Below, piece after piece: positions 9,265 to 12,928 of a DNA stretch of 12,928 nt. A program made the position numbers and the translations under genes. How positions within the stretch are numbered: position 1 is the stretch's first letter; every line of letters starts with the position of its first letter. Where the stretch lies: NCBI GenBank assembly GCA_025456495.1, contig JALOKO010000049.1, forward strand, positions 1-12,928, read 5' to 3'. The notes beneath the pieces are model-generated. The model had not been told where the DNA came from. It saw only the letters and a program-made list of their open reading frames with translations, and searched no databases. The stretch comes from Bryobacterales bacterium. GTDB taxonomy: Bacteria > Acidobacteriota > Terriglobia > Bryobacterales > Bryobacteraceae.

Positions 9265-9311
9265 CGGATCCTCAATCTCTGTTGCCGGGTTGGTTTCCCT
9301 GGCGTGACTGG

Positions 9312-11351
9312 CTATTGCTGGGGCACAATCCCCATTTTCCGCTGGAAGTTACCCAGGCTCTCCAGGGCAACGGTACGCACGTGAACAAAATCCTGAACGC
9401 CCGCCGCGCTCAAGGCATCCAGGGCGTCCTTGGGGTATCCCGCCACCACCAACTGGCACTGCGGCAATTGCTGGCGCAGCAGAGGACTGGCTTGCTGCAC
9501 CAAGGGCAGATATTCGTCGTCGGAACTGCAGAAGACCACGATATCGGCCTTGGCGTTCACCGCCGCGGCGACGGCGCCTTCGACACTGGAAAAGCCCAGA
9601 TTGTCGCTGATTGCGAATCCGGCGCAGCCAAAGAAATTGGAGACGAAACCCGCGCGAGCCTGCCGCATGGCCACGTCACCCATCTTGAACAGGAACACGG
9701 TGGGGGCGACGCCGGTGCGCGCCGCATGCTGTTCTGTCCGCAGGCGCAGCGCTTCATAGGCTTCGGCGGCGCGGAAAGTCTGCAGGGGCACTGCTACTTG
9801 GGATTCGCTCTTGTCCAGGGCGGCCAGCACGTCTCCCAGCACAGCTCCAGCCAGATAGCCTTCACGCAGGGAGGCCAGCAACTCCACCTCTTCCACGGCG
9901 ACAGTGTGCTGGTTGGGCAGCAACTCACTGACCGTGGATTCGCAATCCACACGCGGCAGAGCCGCCTCGGCCGCGTTCGGGTACTGGTTGACGCCCAACA
10001 GCGGGTAACGACGGCTACCGATAGCGTCGCGCTTCTTCATCGCCACCACGCTGATGTCCTCCTTCAGGAACCCGTTGGCCGCTGCTGAGAAAAAGCCACC
10101 CATGGTTTCCACCTTCTGGAACAGCGTCCAGGCTTCCTTGGCCAGCGAGTCGGTGAGGGATTCGAACAGGTAGGCGCCCGCCGCCGGGTCTGCCACCTTG
10201 TCCAGATACGCCTCATGCTTCAGCAGCAGTTGGATGTTGCGCGCCAGCCGGAGGCTCATCGCATTCGGCGTGCGATAGCTGGCATCGAAGGGGGCCAGCA
10301 TCATCGCGTTCGCGCCGCCAATCGCCGCCGCCATGGCTTCGGTGGTGGCCCGCAGCAGGTTGGTGTGCGGATCGTAAATGGCCTTGTTGAAATCTGCCCC
10401 ACGGGCCACGATGGGCACCGCCGGCGCCGCGACGCCATCGCCCAGGAAAGCCTCCAGCACCCTGCTGATGAGCATCCGCGCGGCGCGCATCTTGGCAATT
10501 TCCATGAAGTACGTTGAACCCACGCTGAACTGCACCTGCAGCCGTGGCAGCAACAGCGACAAATCCAACCCTCCGCTGCGCAAGCCCTGCAGATACTCAG
10601 CCAGCGCGGCCAGGGTGAAGGCGATCTCCTGCACAGCGCTGCCCCCGGCCTCCAGATAGGCGCCACCCTGGATGCTGAGCACCCGGAACTGGGGCAGCAA
10701 GGAGGCGGATTGCTCCACCACGCGCGCTACCTCAAAGAACATCTGTTCGCGCGATCCACTGGCTTCGCCCACCGTCACCAGCGTGGCCAGGGGATCGTAA
10801 TCCACTGAGCCCTGGATGTCGGTGGGGTCTGCCTTGCCAGCCTTCACCGCGGCCAGGAAATTGGCCAGGTGCGGCAGCGCGAAGGCGCCGCCTCGAAAAT
10901 GGATGGCGGCCCGATACACCGGCAGGCCCTGGATGAGCGCGCGCATCGCGTCCAGCGATTGCAGGTTCACCCCATGGACGCCAACATCCGCGGGACGGCT
11001 GACAAAGCACACGGCGTCGGCGCCGCCTTCCAGCGCTTCCTTGGCGGCGGCATTCGCCTGGCTGGCCGCAGTCAGACCAATCTCCTGCACAATGCTCCAG
11101 GCATTTCCGGTGCTGCTGTGTCCGCGATGGTAGGGCGCCACGCCAGGCAAGGACTCCAGGTAATCCAGTTCCGCAATGGCCCCGTCGCGGTAGTAGGGTT
11201 GCACGCGCAAGCCTTCCCAGGTATGCCACAGCAACTTCTTGTCGAAGTCCCCGCCCTTCAGGTCAGCCACCACGGCCGCCCGCCAGGCTTCATCAGAAAC
11301 CGGAGGAAACTCCTCCAACAGATCCAACGCCACGTTCTTTTCCTCACTCAT
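9312..11351 (-). CDS. mutA: Methylmalonyl-CoA mutase, small (non-catalytic) subunit
   Basis: This 679-residue partner of MutB forms a heterodimer in which only the large subunit binds substrate and B12. The N-terminus (FPPVSDEAWRAAVVADLKGG, 15-34, and DKKLLWHTWEGLRVQPYY, 37-54) is the typical small-subunit arm. The barrel part keeps YFMEIAKMRAARML (281-294) but lacks the catalytic Tyr and His contexts seen in MutB. At the place of the B12 motif D-x-H-x-x-G it reads GDVAMR (558-563), without the cobalt-binding His. That is normal for MutA and not a sign of decay. Length is in the usual range (about 620-690). The ATG at 11351 follows AAAGGG with ~9 bases between. The 34 codons upstream are open in the same frame back to the mce stop but contain no usual start codon. 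Confidence 0.97.
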   Translation of the reverse strand: MSEEKNVALDLLEEFPPVSDEAWRAAVVADLKGGDFDKKLLWHTWEGLRVQPYYRDGAIAELDYLESLPGVAPYHRGHSSTGNAWSIVQEIGLTAASQANAAAKEALEGGADAVCFVSRPADVGVHGVNLQSLDAMRALIQGLPVYRAAIHFRGGAFALPHLANFLAAVKAGKADPTDIQGSVDYDPLATLVTVGEASGSREQMFFEVARVVEQSASLLPQFRVLSIQGGAYLEAGGSAVQEIAFTLAALAEYLQGLRSGGLDLSLLLPRLQVQFSVGSTYFMEIAKMRAARMLISRVLEAFLGDGVAAPAVPIVARGADFNKAIYDPHTNLLRATTEAMAAAIGGANAMMLAPFDASYRTPNAMSLRLARNIQLLLKHEAYLDKVADPAAGAYLFESLTDSLAKEAWTLFQKVETMGGFFSAAANGFLKEDISVVAMKKRDAIGSRRYPLLGVNQYPNAAEAALPRVDCESTVSELLPNQHTVAVEEVELLASLREGYLAGAVLGDVLAALDKSESQVAVPLQTFRAAEAYEALRLRTEQHAARTGVAPTVFLFKMGDVAMRQARAGFVSNFFGCAGFAISDNLGFSSVEGAVAAAVNAKADIVVFCSSDDEYLPLVQQASPLLRQQLPQCQLVVAGYPKDALDALSAAGVQDFVHVRTVALESLGNFQRKMGIVPQQ

Positions 11352-11375
11352 GGTGGTGATCCCTTTCGTCCCTAC

Positions 11376-11447
11376 GGCTGAGGCCCCGGCGATGGCCGCG
11401 TTGCCGACCCTGTTGCCGGCCTCGTCGCTGGCCTTGTTGGTGGCCTT
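11376..11447 (-). repeat. Six-unit 12-nt degenerate repeat in coding phase between mce and mutA
   Basis: Read on the minus strand, the gap contains six consecutive 12-nt units: AAGGCCACCAAC, AAGGCCAGCGAC, GAGGCCGGCAAC, AGGGTCGGCAAC, GCGGCCATCGCC, GGGGCCTCAGCC. In the frame shared by mce and mutA they would read as four-residue units KATN, KASD, EAGN, RVGN, AAIA, GASA. The only stop between the two genes in this frame is the TAA of mce (11454-11456), and there is no ATG, GTG, TTG or CTG codon in the repeat. Confidence 0.7.
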
Positions 11448-11453
11448 GGCGTC

Positions 11454-11954
11454 TTAGTGCGCGCCCGTCCCGCTGTGTGGGTCTTCAACGCATTCAAACA
11501 GCACGCCGAAGGGTGTGTCCTCGCGCGATTTCGGATGCAGGAAGAACACGGTGGTTCCCCGCGACCCCGGGCGAGGCGCGGCGTCAATGATCTTGAAGCC
11601 CTTCTCCTTCAGGTAGTCAAAAGCGACCTGAGCGCTCTTCACGCGGAAGGCCACGTGGGCCATGCCGCCGCGTCCGCCGGCCTTGTCGATGGCCTTCTGG
11701 ACGGGTGAATCGTCAGTGAGCGGTTCCAGCACTTGGATGAGGTTCTGGCTATCGCCAACCTGCAGCAACGATTCCCGCACCTGGTCTGTCCCGTACACCT
11801 CTTCGCGGTGCAGTTCGCGGAAACCCAGCATCTGGTAAGCGCTCACCTGCGCATCCAGTTGGCCGCGCGGCACGGAAATGGCCACGTGATCGACAAACTG
11901 AAATCCTGGCACTTCCAGGAGCTCGGTAGGAAAGTTCTCATTCGTCGTAGACAT
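11454..11954 (-). CDS. mce: Methylmalonyl-CoA epimerase (VOC superfamily)
   Basis: This 166-residue metal-dependent epimerase interconverts (S)- and (R)-methylmalonyl-CoA, linking the carboxyltransferase product to the mutase. It shows two paired VOC beta-alpha-beta-beta-beta units. The expected metal ligands are in place: H23 (VDHVAISV), Q74 (NLIQVLEPL), H100 (GMAHVAFRV) and E154 (GVLFECVE). FFLHPKS (137-143) is the usual conserved segment before the last strand. It is slightly longer than common family members (about 135-150) because of ~18 N-terminal residues and a short His/Gly tail. The ATG at 11954 has GGAG (11960-11963) before it; the frame is open up to 12035, but that part reads like spacer. 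It lies 98 bp after the carboxyltransferase gene, with a strong hairpin in that gap, and 102 bp before mutA. Confidence 0.94.
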   Translation of the reverse strand: MSTTNENFPTELLEVPGFQFVDHVAISVPRGQLDAQVSAYQMLGFRELHREEVYGTDQVRESLLQVGDSQNLIQVLEPLTDDSPVQKAIDKAGGRGGMAHVAFRVKSAQVAFDYLKEKGFKIIDAAPRPGSRGTTVFFLHPKSREDTPFGVLFECVEDPHSGTGAH

Positions 11955-11975
11955 GCAATCTCCATCTTCGTCGAG

Positions 11976-11993
11976 CGCGGGGGACACCCCGCG
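11976..11993. promoter_or_regulatory. Perfect 7-bp GC hairpin just upstream of mce
   Basis: CGCGGGG (11976-11982) pairs with CCCCGCG (11987-11993) around a four-base loop. On the minus strand its 3' edge is 21 bases before the mce start and about a dozen bases before its GGAG ribosome site. No T tract follows, so complete termination is unlikely. RNA processing, 3'-end protection of the upstream carboxyltransferase message, or attenuation would fit. Confidence 0.5.
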
Positions 11994-12052
11994 ACTGCAA
12001 TCGTGCTTCGCAATCCGGCTGGCACAGAAGGCCACCGGAGGGGAACACCAGG

Positions 12053-12928
12053 CTAGAGCGGAATCAGCCCGTGCTTCTTGGCGGGCCGCAGTTCGCGCTT
12101 GGTGTGCAGAATCTCCAGGCTCTGGGCAATGTAGCGTCGTGTCTCCGCCGGTTCGATGATGTCATCCACCAGCCGCCGGCCCGCGGCCACATACGGCGTG
12201 GCAAAGGTCTCGCGATACCTCCGGATGAGTTCCTGGCGCTTGGCGGCCTTATCCTCAGCGGCGTCGATCTCCTTCCGGAACACCACGTCGGCGGCGCCCT
12301 CGGCGCCCATGACGGCAATCTCCGCCGTGGGCCACGCGAAGGCCCGGTCGGCGCCCAAATCCTTGCCGCACATCGCCAGATAGGCTCCGCCATAGGCCTT
12401 GCGCACCACTACCGTGATCTTGGGAACGGTGGCCGAGGAGTAGGCAAACAGCATCTTCGCGCCATGCCGGATGATGCCGCCGTATTCCTGCGCCACGCCC
12501 GGCAGGAAGCCCGGGACATCGACAAAGGTTACCAGCGGAATGTTGAAGGCGTTACAGAAACGGATAAAGCTGGACGATTTGTCGGAAGCGTTGATGTCCA
12601 GCGCCCCGGCAAGCACGGATGGCTGGTTGGCGATGATGCCCACTGATCGGCCCAGCACCCGCGCGAAGCCCACCAGGATGTTCTTGGCGTACTCCGGCTG
12701 CACTTCCAGGAAGTCCTGGTCGTCCACCACGCGCAGAATCACCTGTCGCATGTCGTAGGCCATTTTGCCGTCCACCGGCACCACGTGGTTCAGTTCCTCG
12801 TCCAGTTCCACCACACCGGAACTTTCCAGCCGGGGCGGATCTTCCATGTTGTTGCTGGGCAGGAAGCTCAACAGCTTGCGGCAGATTTCGATGGCGTGCT
12901 CGTCGTTCTCGCCCACGAAGTGCACCAC
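12053..12928 (-). CDS. Acyl-CoA carboxylase/decarboxylase carboxyltransferase subunit (PccB/MmdA/12S type), C-terminal part
   Basis: This is the C-terminal ~290 residues of a carboxyltransferase that moves CO2 between carboxybiotin and propionyl-CoA, giving (S)-methylmalonyl-CoA; the full family length is about 510-530. Visible marks are the DYAKNILVGFARVLGR-like strand (YAKNILVGFARVLGR), NQPSVLAGALDINASDK, the second crotonase-like half with FVDVPGFLPGVAQEYGGIIRHGAK, the oxyanion-hole segment RKAYGGAYLAM, WPTAEIAVMGAEGAADVVF, and the closing KRELRPAKKHGLIPL. The frame runs off the window end, so the start is missing. The fold is shared by PccB of propionyl-CoA carboxylase, the alpha subunit MmdA of sodium-pumping methylmalonyl-CoA decarboxylase, and the 12S subunit of transcarboxylase. 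The closing segment resembles all three. Operon context makes propionyl-CoA/methylmalonyl-CoA the probable substrate. The biotin carboxylase or carrier is not in view. Confidence 0.93.
   Translation of the reverse strand: MVHFVGENDEHAIEICRKLLSFLPSNNMEDPPRLESSGVVELDEELNHVVPVDGKMAYDMRQVILRVVDDQDFLEVQPEYAKNILVGFARVLGRSVGIIANQPSVLAGALDINASDKSSSFIRFCNAFNIPLVTFVDVPGFLPGVAQEYGGIIRHGAKMLFAYSSATVPKITVVVRKAYGGAYLAMCGKDLGADRAFAWPTAEIAVMGAEGAADVVFRKEIDAAEDKAAKRQELIRRYRETFATPYVAAGRRLVDDIIEPAETRRYIAQSLEILHTKRELRPAKKHGLIPL

Noticed and set aside
9471..9680. Loss of the B12-ligating His motif in mutA as evidence of gene decay
   Set aside because: The small subunit of heterodimeric methylmalonyl-CoA mutase normally lacks it; the rest of the gene is intact.

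Overview
The window is high-GC DNA with densely packed, long open frames. It looks like a free-living bacterium, and I would guess Acidobacteriota (Solibacter/Bryobacter-like). That guess rests on general protein style (an EAL-HDOD protein, a single-anchor beta-rich envelope protein, an adenosylcobalamin-dependent mutase operon). No taxonomic marker gene is present, so confidence is low to moderate.

The right two thirds (about 4305-12928) is one minus-strand gene train read from high to low coordinates. The order is the carboxyltransferase (beta) subunit of a biotin-dependent acyl-CoA carboxylase or decarboxylase (5' end outside the window), methylmalonyl-CoA epimerase, methylmalonyl-CoA mutase small subunit, mutase large (catalytic) subunit, the mutase G-protein chaperone MeaB, and a CoA-transferase of the acetyl-CoA hydrolase/transferase family. 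Together they interconvert propionyl-CoA and succinyl-CoA. Propionyl-CoA is carboxylated to (S)-methylmalonyl-CoA, epimerised to the R form, and rearranged by the B12 mutase to succinyl-CoA. MeaB loads and protects the B12 cofactor. The CoA-transferase can move CoA between succinyl-CoA and propionate or acetate. The set can run as propionate assimilation or, in reverse, as succinate-to-propionate fermentation. The sequence does not fix the direction. All six frames are intact and keep their family motifs. The spacers are more unusual: a six-unit, 12-nt repeat in coding phase lies between mce and mutA, degenerate 14-nt repeats lie between mutB and meaB, and a perfect 7-bp hairpin lies just upstream of mce.

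The left third is unrelated. It has the C-terminal part of a GT4-type glycosyltransferase (+, 5' end outside the window), facing a convergent EAL-HDOD regulatory protein (-). Next come an ArgA/N-acetylglutamate-synthase-like GNAT acetyltransferase (-), a divergent spacer, and an uncharacterised single-pass membrane protein with a VirB10/TrbI-like beta module (+), which converges on the CoA-transferase gene. The two spacers longer than 300 bp (2128-2440 and 2870-3235) hold no convincing gene.

No RNA gene, CRISPR array, insertion sequence or integrase was seen. The window is mostly ordinary core metabolism. The best leads for something new are the in-phase intergenic repeat, the tract of 30 identical bases shared by mutA and mutB, and the unknown envelope protein.
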